A DNA stretch of 46,098 nucleotides from an uncultured Nocardioidaceae bacterium (GTDB taxonomy: Bacteria; Actinomycetota; Actinomycetes; Propionibacteriales; Nocardioidaceae), in the NCBI GenBank assembly GCA_902805865.1, contig CADCUK010000043.1:1-46098 (forward strand). Reading direction: 5' to 3'. Positions 8,853 through 18,570 of the stretch are shown piece by piece. Numbering within the stretch: position 1 is the stretch's first letter; the number at the start of each line of letters is the position of its first letter. The notes under the pieces are model-generated. The model saw nothing but the letters and a program-made list of their open reading frames with translations, ran no database searches and had not been told where the DNA came from. Made by a program: the position numbers and the translations under genes.

Positions 8853-10069
8853 GCCCAGTCCCTGCGGTGACGCGGCCCGGACTGCGCCGCGTGCTGCGGC
8901 AGCATCAGATGAGCGCGCAGCGCGGCGAGGCGGTGGGCCATGAGTGCTCCCCTGTCGGCGAAGTCCTTGGGTGCGGTGCCCCGCAGGACGCGGTGGTGGA
9001 GGGCGGCGAACTCGATGGCCTGCTGCTGGTACTCCTTCATCAACCTCGCCGCCTCGGGTCCGCCGCGCATGGCGGCGTTGTTGCGCGCCGAGCGACGGGC
9101 GGGCAGCCGGGTCAGCCACGGCACCTCGTCGGGGTGCACGTAGCCGCGGCGGGCCAGATCGGTCATCGACCGCGAGAGGATGCCGCCTTCCCGGACGCGG
9201 AACCACAGGGCCAGCCCCACGAGGACCAGGAACCCCGGCACCATCGCGAACAGGTAGGTCAGCAGGAAGAACCGGCCGCCGTCGAGGAACGCCGATCCGT
9301 TCCACGCCGCGTGGAGCAGCACCGCGACGACGTACCCGACGATGGGCGCGAACACCTTGAGCGGGCGGCTGCGGGTGGAGACCATGATCCCCACGCCGAT
9401 GCCGATGGCGCTGGTGAACAGCGGGTGCGCGAACGGGCTGAAGATCCCGCGGAGCACGAACAACGTGGTCGCGGAGCCGATGCCCCCGGGACCCATGTCG
9501 GCGTCACCGCTGTAGGCACCGGCGAAGTAGAGGATGTTCTCGGTGAACGCGAAGCCGATGCCGACGAGGCCGGCGTACACCAGCCCGTCGAGGACGCCGT
9601 CGATGACGTGCCGTCGGGACCAGAGCAGCAGCAGGACGAAGATCCCCTTGCCGGCCTCCTCGGTGATCGGCGCCATCACCACGGCGGACCAGACCTCCGA
9701 GGAGGAGTTGATGATCGCGTCAGCGGTCTGGAGCAGGATGGCGGCACCGGTGGCGACCAACGCCCCCCAGGCGAACGCCAACAGCAGCAGGCGCACGGGT
9801 TCGGGCTCGTAGCGGTCCAGCCACAGGTAGCAGGCGACGAGCGGCCCGACCGGCAGGATCGCGAGCACGAGGCCGATGGCCACGGCTTCCGGACGCCCCA
9901 CCGCGATGAGCACGATGGCCATCACCACTGCCCCACCGACGAGCGAGGCGCCGACGATCAGGCTGAAGAGGACGCCACGCACGCCGTGCTTGCGCGTCGA
10001 GGCAGGCGGGATGGCAGGTGGCTGGAACCCCCAGGCGGGTCCAGGCCCGTCACCGGCGGTCCAGGTCAT
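8849..10069 (-). CDS. PrsW-family intramembrane metalloprotease
   Basis: A 406-aa polytopic membrane protein with at least eight hydrophobic segments after a Pro-rich cytoplasmic N-terminus. Family motifs are present: EExxK in APITEEAGKG, the FxxxE-type GFAFTENILY, and the histidines of AHPLFTSAIG and VLLHAAWNGSAF that complete the metal site. In Bacillus, PrsW cleaves the anti-sigma factor RsiW. The substrate here is unknown. The roughly 90-residue C-terminal tail is soluble, Arg-rich and follows the last membrane segment (PGFLVLVGLALWF). First gene of the operon with the two dynamin-like GTPases (4-nt overlap), so it may process or be organised by them. Confidence 0.85.
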   Translation of the reverse strand: MTWTAGDGPGPAWGFQPPAIPPASTRKHGVRGVLFSLIVGASLVGGAVVMAIVLIAVGRPEAVAIGLVLAILPVGPLVACYLWLDRYEPEPVRLLLLAFAWGALVATGAAILLQTADAIINSSSEVWSAVVMAPITEEAGKGIFVLLLLWSRRHVIDGVLDGLVYAGLVGIGFAFTENILYFAGAYSGDADMGPGGIGSATTLFVLRGIFSPFAHPLFTSAIGIGVGIMVSTRSRPLKVFAPIVGYVVAVLLHAAWNGSAFLDGGRFFLLTYLFAMVPGFLVLVGLALWFRVREGGILSRSMTDLARRGYVHPDEVPWLTRLPARRSARNNAAMRGGPEAARLMKEYQQQAIEFAALHHRVLRGTAPKDFADRGALMAHRLAALRAHLMLPQHAAQSGPRHRRDWA

Positions 10070-10121
10070 GCGGTCAGGTTATCCACGGAGCATGGGGTCC
10101 AACCCGCCGTAGAGTGGCGGG

Positions 10122-11566
<1,445 letters not shown>

Positions 11567-11570
<4 letters not shown>

Positions 11571-11740
11571 CAGGCGATCGGGTCGTCGTGCCGGCCCGTC
11601 GCCTCGGCCATCAGCCGGTCGCGGAGGCCGTCGCGGAACTCGTGGCGAGGCCGGTTCGCACGCTCGTGGTCCAGCCCTAGGAGCCGGAGCTTGCGCACGA
11701 TCGTGCGTTCGTACCGGGAGTAGGTGGGCGCGAAGATCAT
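11567..11740 (-). CDS. Small protein of unknown function, 57 aa
   Basis: The peptide begins MIFAPTYSRYERTIVRKL and ends GRHDDPIAC; it is basic and His/Arg-rich with no membrane segment. The ATG at 11740 has AAAGG about 11 nt upstream. Its coding sense is supported by the tidy stop-to-stop convergence with pepP (TAG on minus at 11567-11569, TAG on plus at 11568-11570) and by a divergent promoter region before the next plus-strand gene. I do not recognise the family. Confidence 0.5.
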
Positions 11741-11828
11741 CGAGGAATTGCCTTTCAGCGTGCCGGGTGCGGGCAGTGAAGACGTACCCCTCACGTGGCT
11801 GGGGGGAAACCGTGACTGCCGACACCTC

Positions 11829-11852
11829 GTTGACCTCAGGCACGGTGGGTAC
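11829..11852 (+). promoter_or_regulatory. Possible SigB/SigF-type promoter, near-leaderless
   Basis: GTTG at 11829-11832, 14-nt spacer, GGGTAC at 11847-11852. The -10 is a full match to the stress-sigma GGGTAY; the -35 differs at the last base. The gene start at 11862 lies only 9 nt after the -10, so a transcript from here would have almost no 5' UTR. A similarly spaced motif precedes the small gene at 38167. Confidence 0.35.
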
Positions 11853-11861
11853 CTTCGAGTC

Positions 11862-12722
11862 ATGGATCTGCTCCTGCTTCTCCTGCTCATCGGCGGGATC
11901 TTCTGGCTGATCTCGTCGGCGTCGCGGCGTTCCGTCGGCACCGGGGCGCCGGCCCGCCGCGCGGTCTCCGCTGCCGACCTCGAAGCCCCTCGGCGGGCCG
12001 CCGAGGAGGACGTCACGCGCTTCGGCGAGGAGCTGCAGCGCCTCGACCTGGACGTGCAGATGGCCGGTGTGGACGAGGCGATGCTGCAGGACTGGCAGCG
12101 GGCGCTCGACTCCTACGAGTCCGCCAAGCGCTCGCTCGAGCTGGTTCAGATGCCGGAGGACGTGAGGCACGTGACCACGGCGCTCGAGGACGGACGGTAC
12201 GCCGTCGCGTGCGTCCGCGCCCGCCGCGACGGTCAGCCGCTGCCGGTCCGTCGGCCGCCGTGCTTCTTCAACCCCTCGCACGGCCCTTCGACGACTGATG
12301 TCGACTGGTCGCCCCCGGGTGGACAGGCTCGCCGGATCCCGGTCTGCGGTGCCGACGCCGATCGGCTGGCGCAGGGCGCGGAGCCCGACATCCGCACCGT
12401 GCCGCAGGGCGCGGGCCGCGTGCCGTACTGGAACGCCGGTCCCGCGTACTCCCCTTGGGCCATGGGCTACTTCTCCATGTACGCCGCGACCGGACTGCTG
12501 CCGGCCTTCATGTTGGGCAGCCTGCTCGCCACCGACTGGGACGGCGTACCGGCCGACGGCTTCGACACCGGGGGCGACGCCGGTGACGGCGGCTTCGACG
12601 GCGGGGACGGCGGCGGGGACGGTGGCGACTTCGGCGGCGGTGACGTCTCCGGTGGCGGCGACTTCGGCGCCGGCGGGTTCGGGGACGGCGGTTTCGGGGA
12701 CTTCGGCGACTTCGGGTTCTGA
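11862..12722 (+). CDS. Membrane-anchored protein with Gly/Asp-rich tail
   Basis: A 286-aa protein. One N-terminal membrane segment (MDLLLLLLLIGGIFWLI) follows the chosen ATG at 11862 directly; the frame is open further upstream, but that part lacks coding character. A charged helical segment follows (about residues 45-110), then a conserved-looking domain with three Cys (CVRARR, PPCFFNPSHG, PVCGAD) and WNAGPAYSPWAMGYF. The last 65 residues are almost entirely Gly, Asp, Phe and Ala (GGDGGGDGGDFGGGD-type repeats), probably disordered and acidic. The architecture resembles actinobacterial proteins of unknown function. The Cys/His set could bind a metal or form disulfides. Confidence 0.75.
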   Translation: MDLLLLLLLIGGIFWLISSASRRSVGTGAPARRAVSAADLEAPRRAAEEDVTRFGEELQRLDLDVQMAGVDEAMLQDWQRALDSYESAKRSLELVQMPEDVRHVTTALEDGRYAVACVRARRDGQPLPVRRPPCFFNPSHGPSTTDVDWSPPGGQARRIPVCGADADRLAQGAEPDIRTVPQGAGRVPYWNAGPAYSPWAMGYFSMYAATGLLPAFMLGSLLATDWDGVPADGFDTGGDAGDGGFDGGDGGGDGGDFGGGDVSGGGDFGAGGFGDGGFGDFGDFGF

Positions 12723-12746
12723 CCGCCGGGCTGCGTCAGGGTTGCG

Positions 12747-15278
12747 TCAGGACGACTGGCGGAGGCGTACCGCGACGAGGGCGACGTCGTCGTCGGGCCG
12801 TTCCGGGAGCATCTCCTGGATCACCAGCGCACAGAGCCGGTCCAGCGGCACGTCCATCGGGGCCAGCCGCTGCAGCGTGTCGCGGAGCAACCGAAGCCCG
12901 ACGTCGAGCGACTGGTCGCGACGCTCCACCAGCCCGTCGGTGTAGAGCAGCACGGTGGCGCCGTGGTCGAGCGTGACCACGGACTCGACGCGTCGAGCAT
13001 CGGGGTCCAGGCCGAGCAGGAGGTCGGACTCGACCGCACTCAGCTCGACGACGTCACCGTCGGGGTTGATCACCATCGGGGGTGGGTGGCCGGCATTGGA
13101 CCAGCGCAAGCGGGTCAGCGCACGCGACCTCTCGTCCTGGGTCTGCTCCAGACGGGCCACGACGGCGGTCGCCGTGGTGTCCGTGCCGAGGGTCTCCATC
13201 GCCCGGTCCACGCCACGGAGCACGTCCGCCGGACCGTCCCCGGTGTGCACGCCGATCGCGCGCAGCAGGCTGCGCACCTGCCCCATCGCGGCCGCGGCAG
13301 CGGTGTCGTGGCCGACGACGTCGCCGATGACGATCACCGTCGCGCCGTCGCGCTGGAGGAAGGAGTCGTACCAGTCCCCACCGACCTGGGCGACCTGCGC
13401 CGCGGGCTCGTAGCGCACCGCGACGTCGACGTTCTCCGGCTGGGGGGGCTCGGTGAGCAGCGCGCGTTGCAGCCCCTCCGCCAGGTCGCGCTGCTGCTCG
13501 AACAGCCGGGCGTTGTCGAGGGCCAGCCCGGCACGCGTCGCCACCTCGCCGATGAGGTCGAGGTCGGTCGGGGTGAACGGCGCGCGTTCGACTCCGCGAC
13601 ACGCGGTGAGCAACCCGACGATCCGTCCGCGTCCGCGGAGCGGCTGCACGCTCACCGCCCCGGGGTTCAGCTCCATGCAGAGGTCGCGGGCCTCGCCCGG
13701 CAGCAGCACCCCGGCCAGCACCTCCGCCGCGTCGTAGAGCGCGACGCCGGGCTCGCCGGTGCGCAACGTGTGCGCGAGCAGCGAGCTCTCGGTCAGCGCG
13801 GGCACCCTCGTCTCGGCGTACCGCTCGACGACCGACCTCAGCTCGGGATCCGCGTGCCAGCTGCCGACATCGCGGAGCCGGCGCCGCCAGTCGGGGTGCA
13901 CGTCGTCATCGACGAGCGTCACCACGCACCAGTCGGCTAGCTCGGGCACGACCATGGCCGCGAGCTTCCCGACTCCCTTGGAGGCGTCGAGGCTCGCGGT
14001 CAGCTCGGTCGTGAGCCGAGCGAGCAGTGCGCTGCGGGTGGCGGAGCGTTCCAGCTCCTCCTGCGCCTGCCGGCGTGCGGTGATGTCGACGAAGTAGACC
14101 GACAGCCCTTCGGGGCTGGGCCAGGCCCGCACCTCGTACCACCCGTTGAGCGGCGCGGGGTAGAAGGCGTCGAACGACACCGGGACACCGCTCTCGACCG
14201 CCCCGCGGAAGTGGGTCTCGAAGTCGCTGCCGACGGCAGCCGGGAACAGCTCCCACAGAGTGCCACCCACCAGCGCCTCCCGGTTGGTCGCCAGGAGTCG
14301 CTCCGCCTCGACGTTGACGTAGACGAACCGCCAGTCGCGGTCGACGCTGTAGAAGGCGGTCGGCATGGCCTCGAGGATGCGGGCGACCCGGGCCTCGCCG
14401 TCCTGCACTGCGGTGGAGTCGTACGCCGCCCCGATCAACCGGATCGCCACCCCGTTGTCGTCGCACATCGCCTGACCACGAGCGGCGATCCAGCGCAGCT
14501 GACCACCGGGGTGGAAGATGCGGTACTCCGCGGCGTACTCACCGCAGGTGTCCAGGGCGAACTGGATGGCCTGGTTCACCCGCGGCAGGTCGTCGGGGTG
14601 CACCGCCTCGTTGAAGGAGTCGATGCTGCCAGAGAACGTCTCGCGCTCGAACGCGAAGAGCTCGAGCAGCCGGTCGTCCCACCGCAGCTCCCCGGTGACG
14701 AGGTCCCAGTCGAAGGCACCCACGCCGGCGGCGTCGACAGCAAGCTGCCAGACCAGCCGGTTCGCGTCGTACTCGGCGCTCAGCGCGGCAAGCTCCAGCT
14801 CGGCCACCACCGGGGCTGCGAGCTGCTCGAGCAGCGTCACGTCCGCGTCCGACCAGCTCCGCTCCCGCGGGCCGTAGACGCAGAGGGCGCCGATGGCCTG
14901 TCCGTCGTCGGTGATCAGGGGTACGCCGAGGTAGGAGCCGACCTCGCCGGACCGCACGGGCGGGAGGTCACGGACCTGGACGTCTACCGGAGCGTCGGCG
15001 ACCGCCAGCGGCGCACGCGCCTCCACCGTGACCGTGCACAGCGAGTCCTCGAGCGGCCCCTCGAACCCGACCGACGCGGCCCCGGCCCCTGCCCCCGCGG
15101 CGACGATCTGCACCTCGGACAGCAGGGACACCTGGGCCGAAGCGGCGCCCAGCAACCGGGCGGCGAGCTCGGCGAGCCGGTTCAACGCCGGGTTGCCCGC
15201 CTCGCCGGGGGCCAGCCGCCGGGCGGCTGACACGCGCGCCTGAGCGCCACTACCCGAGAGGACCACGCCGTGCAGCAT
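12747..15278 (-). CDS. Multi-sensor PP2C-type (SpoIIE/RsbU) serine phosphatase
   Basis: An 843-aa protein with domain order GAF (about 25-160; GSYLGVPLITDDGQAIGALCVYG), PAS (175-290; WDLVTGELRWDDRLLELF), PAS (300-400; FYSVDRDWRFVYVN), GAF (430-590), PP2C/SpoIIE (about 620-840). Phosphatase motifs are intact: VGGDWYD, VIGDVVGHDTAAA, WSNAGHPPP, LLYTDGLVE and RPDDDVALVAVR, supplying the metal-binding aspartates. Such proteins dephosphorylate anti-anti-sigma factors and so release SigB-type sigma factors (family knowledge). No partner anti-sigma gene lies beside it. It is 39 bp downstream of the 309-aa gene on the same strand, so may be cotranscribed. Stress-sigma-like promoters occur elsewhere in this window. 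Confidence 0.9.
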   Translation of the reverse strand: MLHGVVLSGSGAQARVSAARRLAPGEAGNPALNRLAELAARLLGAASAQVSLLSEVQIVAAGAGAGAASVGFEGPLEDSLCTVTVEARAPLAVADAPVDVQVRDLPPVRSGEVGSYLGVPLITDDGQAIGALCVYGPRERSWSDADVTLLEQLAAPVVAELELAALSAEYDANRLVWQLAVDAAGVGAFDWDLVTGELRWDDRLLELFAFERETFSGSIDSFNEAVHPDDLPRVNQAIQFALDTCGEYAAEYRIFHPGGQLRWIAARGQAMCDDNGVAIRLIGAAYDSTAVQDGEARVARILEAMPTAFYSVDRDWRFVYVNVEAERLLATNREALVGGTLWELFPAAVGSDFETHFRGAVESGVPVSFDAFYPAPLNGWYEVRAWPSPEGLSVYFVDITARRQAQEELERSATRSALLARLTTELTASLDASKGVGKLAAMVVPELADWCVVTLVDDDVHPDWRRRLRDVGSWHADPELRSVVERYAETRVPALTESSLLAHTLRTGEPGVALYDAAEVLAGVLLPGEARDLCMELNPGAVSVQPLRGRGRIVGLLTACRGVERAPFTPTDLDLIGEVATRAGLALDNARLFEQQRDLAEGLQRALLTEPPQPENVDVAVRYEPAAQVAQVGGDWYDSFLQRDGATVIVIGDVVGHDTAAAAAMGQVRSLLRAIGVHTGDGPADVLRGVDRAMETLGTDTTATAVVARLEQTQDERSRALTRLRWSNAGHPPPMVINPDGDVVELSAVESDLLLGLDPDARRVESVVTLDHGATVLLYTDGLVERRDQSLDVGLRLLRDTLQRLAPMDVPLDRLCALVIQEMLPERPDDDVALVAVRLRQSS

Positions 15279-15317
15279 CCCATCTGCCGCAAACCGGCGC
15301 CAGATCGCGTCAGCCGC

Positions 15318-16247
15318 TCACCAGTCCAGCCGCAGGTGCAGGGCCAACGACGGTGCGGCGTGGTCGTCCGCGTCCACGGTGGCCAGCACCCGGGCGGACC
15401 TGCTCGACCGTTCGACGAGCGCGAGCCCCTCGACCTTGTTGACGCAGCCGTCGACGTCGGGCAGGGCGGCGCTCGCGACCACCCTGGAGCCCTCCAGGAC
15501 CACCAGCGCCGAGCCGACGACGGGGCCGTCGTCGCGGGGGTTCGGCGCGTCCTCCGCGGCTGCGGAGAGCAGCAACACCGGTGACGACGTCGAGCCCGAC
15601 AGCACCACGGCGTCCGTGGCGGCCAGGCCTACGCCGCCCACCTCTCCGAGGTCGTAGTGCAGCGCGTTGCCCGGAACCACCTCGGCGGGATCCAGCTCGC
15701 CGCGGATCGCCGCGACCAGGGCCTCCAGGTCCAGGTCGATGCTGCCGGTGGGCAGCCCGGCCGACGGCATGCCTCGGTGGAACCAGCGCACCATCTCGCC
15801 GATGACGCAGGCGCCCTCGAGGTTGAGCTCGTCGGCCGTGATGGAGAGGGCACCGGCCACCGCGGCGTACAACGGCGTGAGGTCGGCGAGCGTGACCTCG
15901 GGCTCGCCGCTCGACCAGCTCGTCAACGCCCCGCGCATCCGTGCCTCGCTCGATCCCGAACCGAGCATCAGCACCGACTCCTGATCGGCGACGAGCACCT
16001 CGCAAGCGGCCTCCAGGTCGGGCTTGAGGTGCTTGTTCCCCGACGACTCCTCGAAGACGTCGTGCCCCTCGATCGCCGGGAAGATCCGGACCGGCCGCAC
16101 CGAGTCACCGTGCCACCAGGCGGCGTGGGTGGCGTCGTCCTGGGCGACGAGCCAGCCCGGGCCGAGGCGTGCGATCGCAGACGCCGCCCGCACCGGCGCG
16201 CCGTCGTCGAACTCGAGCCGGGTCAGGTCCTCGACATCCACTCTCAT
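15318..16247 (-). CDS. Conserved hypothetical, possible beta-propeller
   Basis: A 309-aa soluble protein starting MRVDVEDLTRLEFDDGAPVR. Repeated strand-turn patterns (GWLVAQDDATHAAWW, VLVADQESVLMLGSGSSEARM, NKVEGLALVERS, ARVLATVDADDH) resemble a propeller, and HLKPDLEAACEV is a likely family signature. I believe it belongs to an actinobacterial DUF family of this type but cannot name it safely. The start at 16247 is chosen because upstream in-frame sequence overlaps the promoter region of the divergent DUF1622 gene. Upstream neighbour of the PP2C phosphatase on the same strand. Confidence 0.7.
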   Translation of the reverse strand: MRVDVEDLTRLEFDDGAPVRAASAIARLGPGWLVAQDDATHAAWWHGDSVRPVRIFPAIEGHDVFEESSGNKHLKPDLEAACEVLVADQESVLMLGSGSSEARMRGALTSWSSGEPEVTLADLTPLYAAVAGALSITADELNLEGACVIGEMVRWFHRGMPSAGLPTGSIDLDLEALVAAIRGELDPAEVVPGNALHYDLGEVGGVGLAATDAVVLSGSTSSPVLLLSAAAEDAPNPRDDGPVVGSALVVLEGSRVVASAALPDVDGCVNKVEGLALVERSSRSARVLATVDADDHAAPSLALHLRLDW

Positions 16248-16303
16248 CGCCCCAGCCTGGCACGGCGCCGTCGGAGGGCTCTCGGTGAGAGACGCTGTGG
16301 CAG

Positions 16304-16741
16304 ATGGGTAAGGCTCAGCGCATGTGGCCACGCAACGAGACCGAGATCCTGCCGGAGCACTGGCTGACCACTGCTGTGGACACGATGGTGCGACTGGTCG
16401 AGGCCGCCGGGGCCGTCATCATCTTCGTCGGCGCGGTCATCGCCGCCTTCGGATTCCTGCGGGCGCTCCCTCGTCGGGACCCGGACTCCTTCGTGCCGGT
16501 GCGGTTGCGCTTCGGCCGGTTCCTCGTCCTGGGGCTGGAGTTCCAGCTCGCCAGCGACATCCTGCGCACCGCCATCGCCCCCAGCTACGAGGAGCTCGGG
16601 AAGCTGGCGGTGGTGGCAGCGATCCGGACCGCGTTGAACTACTTCCTCGCACGGGAGATCGAGGAGGAGAAGGCGATCCTGGTGGAGTACGACGAGCGGC
16701 GGAGCGCTGCCCGGGCGGCGAAGTCCGATCCCGCGCCGTGA
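16304..16741 (+). CDS. DUF1622 family membrane protein
   Basis: A 145-aa protein with hydrophobic segments at about residues 25-50 (LVEAAGAVIIFVGAVIAAFGFL), 70-85 (FLVLGLEFQLASDIL) and 95-115, and a charged C-terminal helix (EIEEEKAILVEYDERR). LGLEFQLASDILRTAIAPS with the following IRTALNYFLAREI is typical of DUF1622. An alternative start is ATG at 16322. The stop overlaps the GTG start of the following small gene (GTGA). Confidence 0.82.
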   Translation: MGKAQRMWPRNETEILPEHWLTTAVDTMVRLVEAAGAVIIFVGAVIAAFGFLRALPRRDPDSFVPVRLRFGRFLVLGLEFQLASDILRTAIAPSYEELGKLAVVAAIRTALNYFLAREIEEEKAILVEYDERRSAARAAKSDPAP

Positions 16742-16941
16742 CCCGGACACGACGGGCAGCGTCGCTGCTGCTGCTGCGCGACCTGGCCACCGCGGCGGCG
16801 TTGCTGTGGATGACGTTGTCCGACGGCTGGCCGCCGATCGCTGTCGCTGCCGGACTCGTGCTGTCGCGCGTCCTCGTCGTCCCTCGTCTCTCTTCGCTGT
16901 CCGGTTCCAGGAAGGTGCATAGATCCCCCAGTTCCGGTTAA
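16738..16941 (+). CDS. Small membrane protein, 67 aa, coupled to DUF1622 gene
   Basis: GTG at 16738 overlaps the upstream stop. The peptide has a basic N-terminus, two hydrophobic stretches (LATAAALLWMTLSDGWPPIAV, AAGLVLSRVLVVP) and a basic Ser-rich tail. No recognised family. The 4-nt overlap and consistent membrane topology are the main support. Confidence 0.5.
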   Translation: MTRTRRAASLLLLRDLATAAALLWMTLSDGWPPIAVAAGLVLSRVLVVPRLSSLSGSRKVHRSPSSG

Positions 16942-16950
16942 CCATCACGC

Positions 16951-17898
16951 ATGGTTGCCTCAGGCTCGCTCGCTGCGCCCGCGTGGCTGGATCGGACCCT
17001 CTTCCCGTTCGACAGCAGGTACGTCGACATCGACGGTCACCGCGTCCACTACGTCGACGAGGGCCGAGGTCCGACACTGCTCCTGCTGCACGGGAACCCG
17101 ACCTGGTCCTTCGCCTACCGGGACGTCATCAGGGAGCTGTCGTCGGAGTTCCGCTGCGTGGCGCTCGACTACCCCGGCTTCGGGCTGTCCGAAGCCGCGG
17201 ACGGGTACGGCTACCGACCCGCTGAGCATGCCGGGGTGACGGCACGGTTCATCGAGTCGCTCGACCTGGACGACGTCATCGTCATGCTCCATGACTGGGG
17301 CGGACCGATCGGCGTGGCCGCTGCAGCCTCCGCTCGGGAGCGCATCCGTGGCCTCGTCGTCGGCAACACCTGGGCCTGGCCGGTCAACGGCGACCTGCAC
17401 TTCGAGGTCTTCTCCCGCACCATGGGAGGAGCCGTCGGCCGCGAGCTGATCCGCCGGCTGAACCTCTTCGTCAACCTGACGATCCCTGCAGGCCATCGCC
17501 GGCGTCGCATCAGCGGCCACGAGCTCCAGCACTACCAACGGCCGATGGCAACCAGGGAGCGCCGCAACGCGACCGCGGTGCTGCCCCGAGCGATCATCGC
17601 CGATCGCGGCTTCCTGGAGTCGGTGGCCGCGGACCTCGAGCTGCTCCGGGACCTGCCGTCCCTCCTGCTGTGGGCTGATGGGGATCCGGCGTTCCGGGAC
17701 CGCGAACGGCGTCGCTGGCAGGACCTCCTGCCGAACCGCATCGACGTCACGATCGCCGGGGCCGGCCACTTCGTGCAGTCGGACGCCCCTCAGGACGTCG
17801 CTGACGCCATCCACGCCTGGTGGGCCACGGTTGAACCCATCGCGAAACGGCAACGATCAGTGGACACCCACGCACCGATCCAGGGAGAGAACGCATGA
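16951..17898 (+). CDS. Haloalkane dehalogenase-like alpha/beta hydrolase
   Basis: A 315-aa hydrolase. Haloalkane dehalogenases cleave carbon-halogen bonds through an aspartyl ester. Visible residues: HGNPTWS (Asn49), nucleophile elbow HDWGGPIG (Asp115, halide-contacting Trp116), LLWADGDPAF (candidate acid Asp245, after strand 7) and GAGHFVQSD (His273). The position after strand 6 carries Asn139 (VVGNTWAW), not the Glu of subfamily II, so the Asp-His-Asp plus Asn-Trp combination fits subfamily III. Length is normal with a roughly 25-residue C-terminal extension. The ATG at 16951 has no strong ribosome site. The stop overlaps the wrbA start by 4 nt, implying a shared role in detoxification. The substrate cannot be predicted; a plain epoxide or ester hydrolase is less likely given Asp-Trp. 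Confidence 0.8.
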   Translation: MVASGSLAAPAWLDRTLFPFDSRYVDIDGHRVHYVDEGRGPTLLLLHGNPTWSFAYRDVIRELSSEFRCVALDYPGFGLSEAADGYGYRPAEHAGVTARFIESLDLDDVIVMLHDWGGPIGVAAAASARERIRGLVVGNTWAWPVNGDLHFEVFSRTMGGAVGRELIRRLNLFVNLTIPAGHRRRRISGHELQHYQRPMATRERRNATAVLPRAIIADRGFLESVAADLELLRDLPSLLLWADGDPAFRDRERRRWQDLLPNRIDVTIAGAGHFVQSDAPQDVADAIHAWWATVEPIAKRQRSVDTHAPIQGENA

Positions 17899-18512
17899 CC
17901 GACGTCAATGTCTCAGTCATCTACTACTCGGCCAGCGGCACCACGCACGAGATGGCACAACGGCTGGCGCAGGCAGCCGAGAAGGCCGGCGCGGAGGTCC
18001 GGCTCCGGCATGTCGCGGAGCTGGCGCCCCAGGAGGTCATCGAGCAGAACGGTGACTGGGCACAGCATCGCCAGCTCGTCGGGGACGAGCCGGTCGCGAC
18101 GGCAGACGACGTGGTCTGGGCGGACGTGGTGCTGTTCGGCTCCCCCACCCGGTTCGGCAACATCGCTAGCCAGCTGAAGCAGTTCATCGACACCCTCGGC
18201 CCCCAGTGGGGCGAAGGGCTGCTCGCCGACAAGGTCTACGCCGGCTTCACCTCCACCCAGACCACCCACGGTGGCCAGGAGTCGACGCTTCTCGCCCTCT
18301 ACAACGTGATCTACCACTTCGGTGGCCTCATCGTGCCTCCGGGCTACACCGACCCGGTCAAGTTCGCCGACGGCAACCCGTACGGCGTCAGCAAGGTCAC
18401 CGGCCCGGACAACGACGCCCCGCTCGAGGACCAGGACATGCATGCGCTCGACCACATGGCCGAAAGATGCGTCGACGTCGCTCGGCGTTTCAAAGCGGGA
18501 AGCCAGGAGTAG
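17895..18512 (+). CDS. wrbA: NAD(P)H:quinone oxidoreductase WrbA
   Basis: A 205-aa flavodoxin-fold FMN enzyme reducing quinones by two electrons, protecting against redox cycling. FMN contacts are visible: YYSASGTTHEMA (phosphate loop), GSPTRFGNIASQLKQFID and TSTQTTHGGQESTLL. GGLIVPPGYTDP and GNPYGVSKVTG are WrbA hallmarks. The start is supported by GGGAGAG upstream and the ATGA overlap with the dehalogenase-like gene. It ends just before the stress-type promoter at 18529. Confidence 0.93.
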   Translation: MTDVNVSVIYYSASGTTHEMAQRLAQAAEKAGAEVRLRHVAELAPQEVIEQNGDWAQHRQLVGDEPVATADDVVWADVVLFGSPTRFGNIASQLKQFIDTLGPQWGEGLLADKVYAGFTSTQTTHGGQESTLLALYNVIYHFGGLIVPPGYTDPVKFADGNPYGVSKVTGPDNDAPLEDQDMHALDHMAERCVDVARRFKAGSQE

Positions 18513-18528
18513 ATCGGTAGCGTGCTCG

Positions 18529-18554
18529 GTGTGACCTGAGTCACTCACGGGTAT
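18529..18554 (+). promoter_or_regulatory. SigB/SigF-type stress promoter before the 2H phosphoesterase gene
   Basis: GTGT at 18529-18532, 16-nt spacer, GGGTAT at 18549-18554. It matches the actinobacterial stress-sigma consensus (G-N-N-T, N14-16, GGGTAY). Predicted transcription start is near 18561, giving a leader of about 73 nt before ATG 18634. Confidence 0.65.
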
Positions 18555-18570
18555 CAGTTCCGTCGAAGAA

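Noticed and set aside
12575-12722. Short repeated GGCGAC-type units as a tandem repeat or CRISPR-like array
   Set aside because: They are the codons of a Gly/Asp-rich protein tail, without regular spacing or spacers.
16951-17898. Epoxide hydrolase assignment
   Set aside because: The Asp-Trp nucleophile elbow, HGNPTWS and GAGHFVQ favour a haloalkane dehalogenase, and the cap-domain tyrosines of epoxide hydrolases are not evident.
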